DNA from: JAJECS01 sp965262745
GTDB lineage: Bacteria > Chloroflexota > UBA11872
DNA: 64,000 bases
Direction: 5' to 3'
NCBI GenBank assembly: GCA_965262745.1
Contig: OZ253558.1
Span: 3,162,001-3,226,000 of the forward strand
Shown here: piece by piece, positions 24,180 to 33,489 of the stretch
Numbering within the stretch: position 1 is the stretch's first letter
Layout of the letters: every line of letters begins with the position of its first letter
The notes under the pieces: generated by a model
Seen by the model: only the letters and a program-made list of their open reading frames with translations
Databases searched by the model: none
What the model was told of the DNA's origin: nothing
Position numbers and translations under genes: made by a program

Positions 24180-25019
24180 TCATTCGAGCCCCAGTAGCTC
24201 CAGGGTGTTGCGATGGATGATTCCCTCGATGACGTCGTCTGGGATCTTCGGCAGGTTCGTGCCCTCCACCTGCTCGTTGAGGCGGCGCATCTTTCCCATG
24301 CCCTCCTCGGGCGTCCAGAACGGGAAGTCCGAGCCGAAGAGCAGCTTGTCGGCGACGCCCCACTCGATCATCAGCACCAGGGCCTCCCAGGCTGAGTAGG
24401 GCCGTACCCAGCCCGCGCCCGATACGTCGGCGTAGACGTTGGCGTGCTTGCGGATGACGACCGCGCAGTCGCGCTGCCACGGATGCGCCATGTGCGCGAT
24501 CACGATTCTGAGGTCGGGGAATGCCTGCGCGACTTCGTCGAACAGCAGCGGGTGGCTGTACTTGAGGATCGCGCGCGGATTCGGCTGCGTGCCCATGTGC
24601 GACAGAATCGGCAATCCCAGCCGCTGGGCCTTCTCGTACAGGGCGAAGTACACCGGATTGGCCGGGTTGAAGTGCGACAGCGTCGGATAGATCTTGATCC
24701 CGCGCAGCCCGAGATCGGATACGCAGCGATCGATCTCGTCGAGGTAGCCGTCCTCGGTCGGGTCGATGCCCATGAACCCGATGATCTTGTCCGGGTCCTT
24801 CGCCGCCCATTCGGCGGTGAAGTCGTTGGGGCTCAGAGCGCCGCTGGCCGCGGCGCGTACCCCGAACACGATTGATTTGTCAACGACCCGCATGGCCTCG
24901 GCGTAGCTTTCGAACAGCAGTGGTTGCATGGGCGGATACCCCGCCCGCTCGTCGGCCCGGCGAGAGGCCTCGCTCACGTGATCCGGTTGCAGGCAGTGCG
25001 TGTGGATGTCGACGATCAC
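24180..25019 (-). CDS. amidohydrolase (amidohydrolase 2 family), copy B of a duplicated pair
   Basis: 279 residues beginning with GTG (25017-25019) after GGAAGGA. VDIHTHCLQPDH, LSHMGTQPNPRA, VIAHMAHPW and FGSDFPFW are the metal-site motifs, as in copy A at 21876-22715. It begins 52 bp after the upstream permease and is followed 73 bp later by the dehydratase, clearly within the operon. This copy keeps the ancestral upstream flank (end of the permease gene), so copy A is probably the derived one. Two nearly equal copies could raise dosage or be specialising; residue differences such as THC versus SHC are mild. Confidence 0.86.
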   Translation of the reverse strand: MIVDIHTHCLQPDHVSEASRRADERAGYPPMQPLLFESYAEAMRVVDKSIVFGVRAAASGALSPNDFTAEWAAKDPDKIIGFMGIDPTEDGYLDEIDRCVSDLGLRGIKIYPTLSHFNPANPVYFALYEKAQRLGLPILSHMGTQPNPRAILKYSHPLLFDEVAQAFPDLRIVIAHMAHPWQRDCAVVIRKHANVYADVSGAGWVRPYSAWEALVLMIEWGVADKLLFGSDFPFWTPEEGMGKMRRLNEQVEGTNLPKIPDDVIEGIIHRNTLELLGLE

Positions 25020-25071
25020 TGGAAATCCTTCCGTGCTTGCGCGTGCGAACCCTTCCGCAGCGTCAGAACCC

Positions 25072-25926
25072 TCATCCCTTGACGGCGCCGGCGGTGATTC
25101 CCCGCACGAGCCCTCGCTGTAAGAACAGCACGATGATGAAAATCGGAACCGCCGAGAGCGTCGAGGCCGACATGGCCACCGCCCAATCGGTAGCCGTCTG
25201 CTCTGCCGTGAACGTCGTGCTCACGCCAATCGGCAGCGTCTTGACGTCTGATGTTGTGGTGAAGACGAGGGCGAACAAGAACTCATTCCACGCGAGAATG
25301 AAGGCAAAGAGCCCCGTCGCCACGATTCCGGGTACCGATAGCGGCAGAATCACCCGGAAGAGCGCTCCCAAGCGGCTTGCGCCGTCCACCATGGCCGCAT
25401 CTTCCAGATCACGCGGCAGCGACTGAAAGTAGCTGCGCAGCAGCCACAGGCAGAACGGCACGGAAAACGTCGTATAGGTAATGACAAGCGCGATCAGATT
25501 ATTTGCGAGATTCAACGTGACCACGATTTTGAAAAGCGGAATCAGCAGCAGCACCGACGGAATCGTGTAGGTGAGCAGGACAAACCGGCCCAGCACTTCG
25601 CTGCCGGGAAAGCGCAGCCTGGCGAGGCTATAGGCCCCGAGCGTGGCGATGGTGACGGAAACCACAGTGGTCGCCGTCGCCACGATCATGCTGTTCAGCG
25701 CGAACCTCAGGAAGACCGGGTCGAATGCCACGACGGCCAGGTGGTCGCCGATGAATGCGCGAGGGAGGAGGATCTCCCCAAGATCTCGCCTGAGAAATGT
25801 TGCGACAGGGCTGATCGACCCCACGATCATGAAATAGATGGGGAAGACGGCGATGAACGACAGCATCAGGGCGAGAAAGGCCCGCGGTCGGTGGTTGGCC
25901 CGCAGAGCCTTGGCAACCCGCGTCAT
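25072..25926 (-). CDS. carbohydrate ABC transporter permease (MalG/UgpE-like)
   Basis: 284 residues with six predicted membrane helices and the EAA loop seen as DLEDAAMVDGASRLGALFRVILPLSVPGIVA, the contact point for the ATPase. The C-terminal AGAVKG ending is typical of MalG-type permeases. The start ATG overlaps the stop of the partner permease (ATGA, 25923-25926). Together with the partner and the binding protein it imports an oligosaccharide or sugar acid across the cytoplasmic membrane. No ATPase gene is present in the operon, so a shared MsmK/UgpC-type ATPase encoded elsewhere must be used. Confidence 0.92.
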   Translation of the reverse strand: MTRVAKALRANHRPRAFLALMLSFIAVFPIYFMIVGSISPVATFLRRDLGEILLPRAFIGDHLAVVAFDPVFLRFALNSMIVATATTVVSVTIATLGAYSLARLRFPGSEVLGRFVLLTYTIPSVLLLIPLFKIVVTLNLANNLIALVITYTTFSVPFCLWLLRSYFQSLPRDLEDAAMVDGASRLGALFRVILPLSVPGIVATGLFAFILAWNEFLFALVFTTTSDVKTLPIGVSTTFTAEQTATDWAVAMSASTLSAVPIFIIVLFLQRGLVRGITAGAVKG

Positions 25927-26837
25927 CGCTGCGCCTCTTCCTCGACCCAGCCAACGCGGAGCATGAGCACTGACAGCAGGACGACCAGCACCACCATCAC
26001 GGCGGCAATGGCGGAGCTCATGCCGATGTCATATTCACGGAAACCCGCCGTATACACCCGCATCGGCAGCGTCAAGGTCGCTCGCGCCGGTCCCCCGCCG
26101 GTCAGCAGATACACCATGTCAAAGGAGTTGAAGGTCCAGATCGTGCGCAGCACCAGCACGATGACGAGGACGTAGCGCAGCGCCGGCAGCGTGATGTGGC
26201 GGAACATCTGCCACGGTGACGCCCCGTCAACCTTTGCGGCTTCGTACCAGTCCTCAGGGATCGTCTGCAGGCCGGCCAGCAGCACCAGGAAGGTCCATGG
26301 CAGCCCCTTCCAGACAAAGACGGCGACCAGGGAGATCATGGCCGTGGTGCCGTTGGAGAGCCAGGCAATCGGCTCGTTGATGATGTGCAGCAACTGCAGG
26401 AACGCGTTCACCGGCCCAAACTGTGGATGGAGCAGCCATATCCACACGAAGGCCGTCACGAACGACGGGATCACCCACGGCAGGATGTTGAGGGTTCGGA
26501 AGAGCCCGCGGCCGCGATAGCTGGCATTCACCGCCAGAGCGATGATCATGCCGATGATCACCTCTCCGGCCACGGCCCCGGCCGTCAGCACGATGCTGTT
26601 GAGGACGATCTTCCAGAAGTCCCCATCGGTCACCAATCGCCTGAAATTGTCCAGGCCGACGAACTCGGTTGGTTCGTTTGGCCGCAGCAGGCTCTCGTCG
26701 AAGAACGCCAGCCACATCGTCGAGATCATTGGATACAGCACGACGGCGGCAATGAGCGCGATGGTGGGCAGGAGCAACCCTACGCCAAGAAGCTGCTCCG
26801 AATTGCGCAGGCTGAGGCGTCGAATATCCGACCTCAC
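25923..26837 (-). CDS. carbohydrate ABC transporter permease (MalF/UgpA-like)
   Basis: 304 residues with a GTG start. Six membrane helices, the first at about residues 20-42 (LLPTIALIAAVVLYPMIST), and the EAA loop DWYEAAKVDGASPWQMFRHITLPALR. The family mate of the next permease, with which it overlaps by 4 bp, and 67 bp downstream of the solute-binding protein gene. The pair forms the membrane channel of a CUT1-type sugar importer. Confidence 0.92.
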   Translation of the reverse strand: MRSDIRRLSLRNSEQLLGVGLLLPTIALIAAVVLYPMISTMWLAFFDESLLRPNEPTEFVGLDNFRRLVTDGDFWKIVLNSIVLTAGAVAGEVIIGMIIALAVNASYRGRGLFRTLNILPWVIPSFVTAFVWIWLLHPQFGPVNAFLQLLHIINEPIAWLSNGTTAMISLVAVFVWKGLPWTFLVLLAGLQTIPEDWYEAAKVDGASPWQMFRHITLPALRYVLVIVLVLRTIWTFNSFDMVYLLTGGGPARATLTLPMRVYTAGFREYDIGMSSAIAAVMVVLVVLLSVLMLRVGWVEEEAQR

Positions 26838-26904
26838 CGATGTATGCAGGAGGCGGGCCCGCGGTTAGCGCTGACGGCCCGCCTCCAAATCTGAACCCTG
26901 TCGA

Positions 26905-28269
26905 CTAGTTCTCGTCGATCACCTTTTGCACTTCTTGCTCGGCCCACGCGGCGGCGTCCTCAGGGCTTTCTCCGTCGATGACCCTGATGAACATGTCCTT
27001 CACGATGTTCCGGGCGGTGACAGTCCCCAGCAGTTCGGAACCCTTGGACCCGAACTTCGATCCGCCGACCCACGCTTGCTGCGACGCTTCCACGCCGGCC
27101 CGAATGATGTGCGCCACGGGTGCAATGCGCGGATGGTTCCAATACTCATCGCTTGCTTGCACGGCTGTGTGCGTGGGCGCCCAACCGACCACGGTGCTCT
27201 GGAACCACTCCTGGTAGTTGTCGCGGTCGAAGAGCGCGGCGAAGAACTCCGCCATGCGGTCGGGGTGCTCCGTCTGCGTCGTGATGTTGAGGATGTTCAT
27301 GCCCGCCAACCCGGCTCCGGTCCCGGCCACGCTGGGCTGCGCAACCGCGGCAACCTGTTCCAGCATCTCCGGCTTGTCGGCCAGGAAGGTGCCGGAGAAC
27401 GACGTCGACGACACCATGTGGGCCGTGGCGCCGCGAACGAACTCCTGTCGACCGGCACCCTCGTCGCGGGCGGCCGCGCCATCGGCCGAGACATCGTCCA
27501 ACGCCTTCGCCAGCTTGAGCGCCGCGATGGTGCCCTCGCTGTTGATGGAGTTGTTGCCGCTTTCGTCGAAGACGTACGCGTCATGCGCCGGCATCAAGCT
27601 CCACGCCAACTTGGGATGCGCGTCTCCCAAGTACGTGAAGTAGCCATAGATCTCCGGCGGGTTGTTCAGCGCCTGCGCGTTCGACACGATCGTGTCCCAC
27701 GTCGTCGGCGCCGGAAGGCCGTTCGCCGCGTAGAGATCGCTGCGGTAGTAGAGGATGTGCGGCCACAGGAACTGCGGAACGCCGTAGTTCGTACCGTCCA
27801 AATTGGTCGCGTTGAGGTCGTTTTCGCCGAAGATGTCACGCCCCATCAGGTCCAGCGCGTCCGTGGCCGGCGCGACGATCTCTTGCCCCGCCCAACTCCA
27901 GGTGGAGTCCGGCTGGCTCCAGACCATGTCCGGCAATGTCCCAGTGGCCTTGGCTGCCAGAATCTTTGGCTCCGTCTCACGGAACGGCACCACTTCGCGG
28001 TTCATCCTGACGTCGGCCACGATGCCCGCGCGGGCGAACCACGCGTCCTGCGCCGCCACGCCCAGCGGCCGCGTCTCAAAGTCCCAGAACGAGATATCGA
28101 GGATCTCGCGCTCGGCCGACATTTCATCGGCTATCTTCCCGTCGCCGGGCGTCGATTCGCCGCATGCCGCCAGGACCATCGCCGCGGTCGCGGCCCCGCC
28201 GGCTGCCGCGCCAAGTCGGAACAGCCGACGTCGGCTCAGCGTCTCCATTCGATTCAAGTCCCCACTCAT
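26905..28269 (-). CDS. ABC transporter sugar-binding lipoprotein (extracellular solute-binding protein, family 1)
   Basis: 454 residues from ATG 28269; another ATG at 28248 would start right before the Tat motif. SRRRLFRLGAAAGG is a twin-arginine signal and AMVLAACGES a lipobox, so the protein is exported folded and lipid-anchored. The mature part has the family-1 look (ISFWDFETRPLG, MVWSQPDSTW, YGVPQFLWPHILYYRSDLY). It would capture a carbohydrate and hand it to the two permeases downstream in the same operon. It is the first gene of a seven-gene unit running to 20,709. Confidence 0.9.
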   Translation of the reverse strand: MSGDLNRMETLSRRRLFRLGAAAGGAATAAMVLAACGESTPGDGKIADEMSAEREILDISFWDFETRPLGVAAQDAWFARAGIVADVRMNREVVPFRETEPKILAAKATGTLPDMVWSQPDSTWSWAGQEIVAPATDALDLMGRDIFGENDLNATNLDGTNYGVPQFLWPHILYYRSDLYAANGLPAPTTWDTIVSNAQALNNPPEIYGYFTYLGDAHPKLAWSLMPAHDAYVFDESGNNSINSEGTIAALKLAKALDDVSADGAAARDEGAGRQEFVRGATAHMVSSTSFSGTFLADKPEMLEQVAAVAQPSVAGTGAGLAGMNILNITTQTEHPDRMAEFFAALFDRDNYQEWFQSTVVGWAPTHTAVQASDEYWNHPRIAPVAHIIRAGVEASQQAWVGGSKFGSKGSELLGTVTARNIVKDMFIRVIDGESPEDAAAWAEQEVQKVIDEN

Positions 28270-28610
28270 CCTCGGCTCCTCTGCCCTCGCGGGGCGGATG
28301 ACACCGCCGCCGCACAACCCGTCAACATAGATTGAACGCTCTATCGAGAGTGTATCGCCTGGGTGCTCTTGCGGACGCCGCCGCACACCGCATGCCGTGC
28401 CGTGGCGGTACTCGCCCGCGCGAGCCTGCCAATGCACGCCGCACAGCGGACTTGTGGGCACCCAATCATTGTTTTAGCGATGAACTGGTATATCACGAAG
28501 CGGTTTGACGCTGCAACCGGCCACGCGAGCCTTGACGCCCATCTCGCCCGCCGAACCGCAGCCGCCGTGCCACACTGTGGCCTCGTAGGACGGCGGTCGG
28601 AGGTATGGCG
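28270..28610. promoter_or_regulatory. divergent control region with ATAGA-N8-TCTAT palindrome
   Basis: This 341 bp gap separates the minus-strand importer operon from a plus-strand PhyH gene and must carry both promoters. ATAGA (28327-28331) and TCTAT (28340-28344) form an inverted repeat separated by 8 bp, about 60-75 bp upstream of the binding-protein start: a plausible operator for a GntR- or LacI-type repressor. No clear -35/-10 pair was found. No gene is supported. Confidence 0.35.
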
Positions 28611-29468
28611 ATGAACCCGAGTTGTTTGGAATTCGCGCTCACGGACACCGAGGCGGCAGCCTTCGAGCGTGATGGGCTTCTGATCGTCGAGGACGCGCTC
28701 TCCGCCGAGCAGGTTGGCGAGCTGAGCGAGTTGCTCGACCGTCTCGTCGCCGATGGCGGCTTCACCCACACGCCGCACCCCAGCCGCGACGGACGCGTCA
28801 ATGCGATCGATGTTGCCGGACAGCACCCGGCCCTGATTGAACTCGTGGACAACCCACGTACGCTGCCCAAGGTTTGGGAAATCCTGGGCTGGAACATGCA
28901 CCTCTACCACAGCCATTACATCATGGCGCCGCAGATTCCCCGGCCAGCCAACGGCGAAGCTGAGGCGACGCTCGGCTGGCACCAGGATTCCGGCCGCATC
29001 AACCAAGACGTCGAGACCAACCCGCGCCCTCGGCTCTCGCTCAAGGTGGGCTATTTCCTCAGTGACGCCAGCGAGGCTGAGCGGGGCAACTTTTGGGTGC
29101 TGCCCGGGAGCCACCTGCGCAATGAGATCGAGCGACCCGCATCCGGCCGCGGCCAGCCGGAGGGCGCAATGCCGGTGTGCGTGTCTCCTGGGACTGCCGT
29201 GTTTTTCGATCGCCGGCTCTGGCACGCCGGGTCGCCGAACTACTCACCGATCGTGCGCAAGGCGCTCTTCTACGGTTATTCCCACCGCTGGGTCCACGCC
29301 CGCGACGAGGTGACGGTTCCTGCCGACCTGTGGGAGGCGGCCGATCCCATCCGCCGGCAGTTGCTGGGCTACGCCACGAGCCAGCACGGACGCACGTCAC
29401 CCACCGACGCGGATGTTCCTCTGAGAGGCTGGCTGGAACAGCACCAGCCCGCCATGGCGGCCCGCTAG
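28611..29468 (+). CDS. phytanoyl-CoA dioxygenase (PhyH) family oxygenase
   Basis: 285 residues from ATG 28611. An ATG six bases earlier (28605) lies only 1 nt from GGAGG (28599-28603), whereas 28611 is 7 nt away and so preferred. Fe(II)/2-oxoglutarate oxygenase: WHQDSGR carries the HxD pair, LWHAGSPN the distal His and VRKALFYGY the Arg that binds 2-oxoglutarate. Such enzymes hydroxylate lipids, sugars or small metabolites in the cytoplasm. It converges on a second PhyH gene (29482-30471) with a 13 bp gap. Substrate unknown. Confidence 0.9.
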   Translation: MNPSCLEFALTDTEAAAFERDGLLIVEDALSAEQVGELSELLDRLVADGGFTHTPHPSRDGRVNAIDVAGQHPALIELVDNPRTLPKVWEILGWNMHLYHSHYIMAPQIPRPANGEAEATLGWHQDSGRINQDVETNPRPRLSLKVGYFLSDASEAERGNFWVLPGSHLRNEIERPASGRGQPEGAMPVCVSPGTAVFFDRRLWHAGSPNYSPIVRKALFYGYSHRWVHARDEVTVPADLWEAADPIRRQLLGYATSQHGRTSPTDADVPLRGWLEQHQPAMAAR

Positions 29469-29481
29469 GGCCGAGGGACTG

Positions 29482-30471
29482 CTACGCGCAGAGCGGGTGC
29501 TCCATCGACCAGCGGCCCGTGCTGCCCGGCGGATTGGCCACGAGCCTCTTTTGCGCCTCCAGCCAGCGCTGGCGCCAGACGCGGTGGTCGCGCAGCTCGG
29601 ATGACGGATTGGCGCGGCTGCGGGCGATAAACCCCGGCAGGTAGCCGCGGCCCGAGGGCTGTCCCACGGGCTGATAGCGCAGGTCAAGGCTCAATCGAAC
29701 GCCATTGCCCACGTTCGGCATCGCGCCGTGCATCAGGTGGCGGGAGAACACGATCACCGACCCCGCGCGCACCGGCAGCGGCTGGGTGCGCTCCTTGTGC
29801 ATCACCCCGTCGGGGAGGTGGACGCCATTCGCCGGATTGGGACAGTGCTGCGCGAGGCCTCCGCGATGGCTGCCCGGAGCGATCTTCAAGCACCCGCCGT
29901 CCGCCTTTGCGTCGCTCAGGGCCACCCACGTCGTGGCGACCTGGGTTTCCTCGGCCTCGAGCGAAAGCACCGCGTGGTCCTGATGCCACGGAGTGGAACG
30001 CCCCAGGGCGTCGTCCTGCGCTAGAAAACGCTCAGGCACCTTGATCCGCGCGTGCTGGATCGGGCAGGAATAGATCTCGGGTCCGACGAATGGCTCGATC
30101 ACGTCGAGCAGCCGCGGGTGGCGCAGCAGGTCGAAGATCGGCTTGCCGAGATATGGCAACCGCGTCTCAGGCTTGACCCTGGGGGAAATCGAGGGGTCGA
30201 AGGGCACCGGGTCAATCTCGCCGGCGCTCTCGGCCAGGTATATCAGCTTCGCGTGCAGGTCGCCGCTGAGCGGCCAGGCCGCACGCTGCTCGGGCGTCAA
30301 CGTCTCGTCGGCCAAGCCGTCCGCGATGCGCTCGAAGTCGTGGAAGAGCGCGGCGAAGTCGCGCGGCGGATCGAACACGTCTTCAAAGATCACCCAGCCC
30401 TCGCGCTCGAAGTGCGCGAGCCGCTCCGCGACCGCGTCGGTGTTCTGTAGCTCAGACTTAGCCAGCGCCAT
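29482..30471 (-). CDS. phytanoyl-CoA dioxygenase (PhyH) family oxygenase
   Basis: 329 residues. TPWHQDHAVLS holds the Fe ligands HxD, HLMHGAMPNVG the distal His and RLSLDLRYQP the co-substrate Arg; DGGCLKIAPGSHRGGL is the usual lid segment. It is not a close copy of the facing gene at 28611, so it likely has another substrate. ATG start preceded by GAGGAA. The two convergent genes leave almost no room for a terminator, so overlapping transcripts are likely. Confidence 0.9.
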   Translation of the reverse strand: MALAKSELQNTDAVAERLAHFEREGWVIFEDVFDPPRDFAALFHDFERIADGLADETLTPEQRAAWPLSGDLHAKLIYLAESAGEIDPVPFDPSISPRVKPETRLPYLGKPIFDLLRHPRLLDVIEPFVGPEIYSCPIQHARIKVPERFLAQDDALGRSTPWHQDHAVLSLEAEETQVATTWVALSDAKADGGCLKIAPGSHRGGLAQHCPNPANGVHLPDGVMHKERTQPLPVRAGSVIVFSRHLMHGAMPNVGNGVRLSLDLRYQPVGQPSGRGYLPGFIARSRANPSSELRDHRVWRQRWLEAQKRLVANPPGSTGRWSMEHPLCA

Positions 30472-30581
30472 GGCGGGTTCCTCTGGCTCGTGCGGATGTC
30501 GCGTTCGTCAGAATACGCCAACGCGAGGGGCCGCTGCCATTAACTCGATAACACCGCCCCCCGATGCTTGCTGAAGCCGTG

Positions 30582-31670
30582 CTAGGGCACGACGAATTGA
30601 TAGATAACTCCCAGCACGGCGCCCGCCGGGACCAGCCACGTCGCCGTCGTGCGGTAGCGCATGACGAGGACCAGCGCCACGGCCGCGAGCACGGCGGTGG
30701 GCACGTCCACAATGGCCGCGCGCCCAAGAATGATGCCCACGCCCATCATCAACGCGATGGCGGTTGCGTTGACGCCGTCGAGGAATCCGCTGGCCCGCCG
30801 GTCGGCGCGCACCCGCGCCACCAGCGGATTCAACAAGGCCACGAACACGAACGACGGTAGAAAGATCGCCACCGTCGCCAGCACCGCCCCTGACCAGCCG
30901 CCGAGGACATAGCCGACGAAGCTGGCGGTCGTGAAGACCGGACCGGGCGTCATCTGGCCGATCGCGACGGCGTCGAGCAACTGCTGCTGCGTGAGCCAGC
31001 CGAGACGGTCGACGAAGTCGCCCTGCATGAACGCCAGCAGGACATAGCCGCTTCCATAGAGCACGGCGCCGATCTTGAGGAACAGGAGAAACATGTGTCC
31101 CACGCTGAACGTGCCGGCCGCCGTGAGGACCGCGGGCGCCGTACCCAGCGGCAGCAGCCCCAGCAACGTCCGGCTGCCGGGCCCGCGCCAGGGCCGGGTG
31201 GTTCCGAGTAGCCCGATGGCGCCGCCGGCGGCCAGCAGAATGAGCTCGTTGATTCCGACGACGTAGAGCACGAGCACGCCCGCGGCCAGCGCTCGTGCCC
31301 ACACCTTGCGCAGCGCGGTCTGTCCCAATCCGATGATCGCGTTGACCACGATTGCGATGACCACCGGCTTGATCCCATAGAGCGCCCACTGCAGCGCGGG
31401 CACTTCGTTGAACTCGACGTAGACCCACGCCAGACCCGTGACAATCAGGAAGGCCGGCAGGATGAACAGCGCGCCCGCGGCCACAAGCCCCCGCCAGCCG
31501 GCGCGTTCCAGGCCCAGGTGAATCGCCATCTCGGTGGAATTGGGTCCGGGAATCAGGCTGGTGGCGCCGACCAGATCCATGAACCGCTGGTCCGACAGCC
31601 ACTTGCGGCGGCGGACGGCTTCCTCGCGAAACATGGCGATGTGGGCCGCTGGGCCGCCGAAGCCCAGCAC
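30582..31670 (-). CDS. chrA: chromate transporter, ChrA-type (CHR family)
   Basis: 362 residues with two homologous halves: GFGGPAAHIAMFREE...LVGATSLIPGPNSTEMA and, in the second half, YGSGYVLLAFMQGDFV...AIGQMTPGPVFTTASFVGY. This is the bidomain CHR arrangement with ten or more membrane helices; members export chromate, and some carry other anions. The first available start is GTG 31670, but family-like sequence (LREVAALFLKLG) extends upstream in frame without a start codon; the nearest upstream ATG (31767-31769) is cut off by an in-frame TGA (31740-31742). Either a rare start codon is used or the N-terminus is damaged. Confidence 0.88.
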   Translation of the reverse strand: MLGFGGPAAHIAMFREEAVRRRKWLSDQRFMDLVGATSLIPGPNSTEMAIHLGLERAGWRGLVAAGALFILPAFLIVTGLAWVYVEFNEVPALQWALYGIKPVVIAIVVNAIIGLGQTALRKVWARALAAGVLVLYVVGINELILLAAGGAIGLLGTTRPWRGPGSRTLLGLLPLGTAPAVLTAAGTFSVGHMFLLFLKIGAVLYGSGYVLLAFMQGDFVDRLGWLTQQQLLDAVAIGQMTPGPVFTTASFVGYVLGGWSGAVLATVAIFLPSFVFVALLNPLVARVRADRRASGFLDGVNATAIALMMGVGIILGRAAIVDVPTAVLAAVALVLVMRYRTTATWLVPAGAVLGVIYQFVVP

Positions 31671-31927
31671 CCCGAGCTTGAGAAAAAGCGCGGCGACCTC
31701 GCGGAGGGCGCCGCGGCGCTCAGGCGGTGTCGCGACTGGTCAGCTCCTTCGCCAAGGCGGCGGCGTCATGTTCGCAGCAACCATCCGTAGCGCAGTTGTA
31801 GCAGGGGGCGAACGCCGCGTCGGCGCGGCCCATCACTTGGAGCGACGGCAGGCGCGGCGTTCGCTAGACTCGACCGCCCCCGCGCGGCTTACTCAGCGCG
31901 GCATTGCCGACAGCGAGCGCGAGCGTC

Positions 31928-33427
31928 ATGCCACGGATGAACTGCCTGTCGATGCTGCTTGACGACGATATTGCCGAGCGCGACACGCTCGCCTGGCGGG
32001 TCGAGCCGGCGCTCCCCGACCCTGCGAATCCGCTCATCGAGCCGCACTTCCCGTGGGACAGCGGGTCGGTGTTCGCGCACGGGACATTTGTGAAGGACCC
32101 GATCGACGGACTGTGGAAGGGCTGGCATCTCTCCACGCCCGCGGGCGTGGAGAAATTCGAGGCCTTCCGGCGCCTCACCTACTCCGTCTCCGAGGACGGG
32201 GTGAACTGGACCCGGCCGGAGCTCGATCTGTGCCCCCAGCCCGGATATCCAAAGACCAACATCATCTTCGATCACGACTCGGGCGGCGCGTCGCAGTTCG
32301 CGTCCGTGCTCATCCACCCGGATGCGGAGCCCGAGCGGCGCTACGAGATGTTCGCCATGCGCGTGCCCGGCCGGCCGGAGGGCGTCGGGGCGCCGTTCAT
32401 CCCCGGCATCGCGCGTCGGCCCGGCGAGACGCGGCATCCGACGGCCGTCTACCGCTACTACTCGCCCGACGGCATCCATTGGACCGCCCATGAAGGGCCG
32501 CTGCTCGAAGTGATGACGCTGGGCAACCGCATGATCATGCCCTACACCACGCCCATCGGCGGGGCGGACCACTCCGCGTACTTCAAGCTTGACGACGGCA
32601 ACTACGACCTCATCCAGAAGGTCGGCACGACGATGCATCCCGGCGGACGCATTCCGTATGACTGCTTCCCGATGGGCCGCCGCGTGATCGGCCGGCGCAC
32701 CAGTCCCGACGGGTCGGACTGGTCGCAGATCGAAGTCATCATCGAGCCCGACTGGAAAGACGCCCAGGACTTGCAGTTCATGGAGCTTGCCCCCCACAAG
32801 GTGAAGGGCGGCTACCTGGGCCTGCTCTGCTGCTACAACCTGCGCGACCAGACGATCAACTGGCAGTTCGCGGGAAGTGCGGACCGCCGCATCTGGGAGC
32901 GCCCCGCCCGCCGCGTCACGCTCGAGAACTCACCGCTCGGCGACTACGGCGGCGGCATGCTGTGGCCCACCCACAGCTTCATCGAGCACGACGGCCGCAT
33001 CTATATGTATTACGGCGCGCTGGAGGGTCTGCACGGCGATACCTACTCCGACCAGCCGTCGCTCCATATCTTCAACGGCGCGCTCTGCCGCGCGAGCTGG
33101 GAGATCGATCGCTATTGGGCTGCGGTATCCGCCTCGGGCGGCGTCAACGTCGGCACGCTCACGACCCACCCGCTGCCGGTCGGTGGGAAGCGGCTGCTAC
33201 TCAACGCGGCGACCTCCACGGTTGGCCCCGGCGAGCTCGAGGTCGAACTCGTCGATGGCGACGGCCAACCCATTGAGGGCTTCACCCGCGCCGACTACGT
33301 GGCCTGGCACGGCGACGCCAAGGCGCAGCCCGCGCGCTGGACTGGTGGCAGCGTGTGTCCGCGCGATGACGTGGCCGCCAAGTTCTACTTGCGGCGCTCG
33401 CGCCTCTACGGCTTTGCCTGGGCGTAG
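31928..33427 (+). CDS. glycoside hydrolase-like five-bladed beta-propeller protein
   Basis: 499 residues from ATG 31928 (ATG 31937 is also possible). Repeated blade signatures such as SVSEDGVNWTRPEL, YYSPDGIHWTAHEG and TSPDGSDWSQIEV are of the GH32/GH43/GH62-like clan of five-bladed propellers; a late ELEVELVDGDGQPIEGFTRAD segment is a beta-sandwich like those found after such catalytic domains. There is no signal peptide, so it acts in the cytoplasm. It is followed 62 bp later by a GH127-type glycosidase, and a related protein is at 52882. It may cleave or bind an arabinose- or fructose-containing oligosaccharide; catalytic acids were not assigned. Confidence 0.7.
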   Translation: MPRMNCLSMLLDDDIAERDTLAWRVEPALPDPANPLIEPHFPWDSGSVFAHGTFVKDPIDGLWKGWHLSTPAGVEKFEAFRRLTYSVSEDGVNWTRPELDLCPQPGYPKTNIIFDHDSGGASQFASVLIHPDAEPERRYEMFAMRVPGRPEGVGAPFIPGIARRPGETRHPTAVYRYYSPDGIHWTAHEGPLLEVMTLGNRMIMPYTTPIGGADHSAYFKLDDGNYDLIQKVGTTMHPGGRIPYDCFPMGRRVIGRRTSPDGSDWSQIEVIIEPDWKDAQDLQFMELAPHKVKGGYLGLLCCYNLRDQTINWQFAGSADRRIWERPARRVTLENSPLGDYGGGMLWPTHSFIEHDGRIYMYYGALEGLHGDTYSDQPSLHIFNGALCRASWEIDRYWAAVSASGGVNVGTLTTHPLPVGGKRLLLNAATSTVGPGELEVELVDGDGQPIEGFTRADYVAWHGDAKAQPARWTGGSVCPRDDVAAKFYLRRSRLYGFAWA

Positions 33428-33489
33428 CGCTGGCACCCGGCGCCAATTCCGCTGCTGACCGGGGCTCTCGAGAGAAGCAGGTTGATTCC

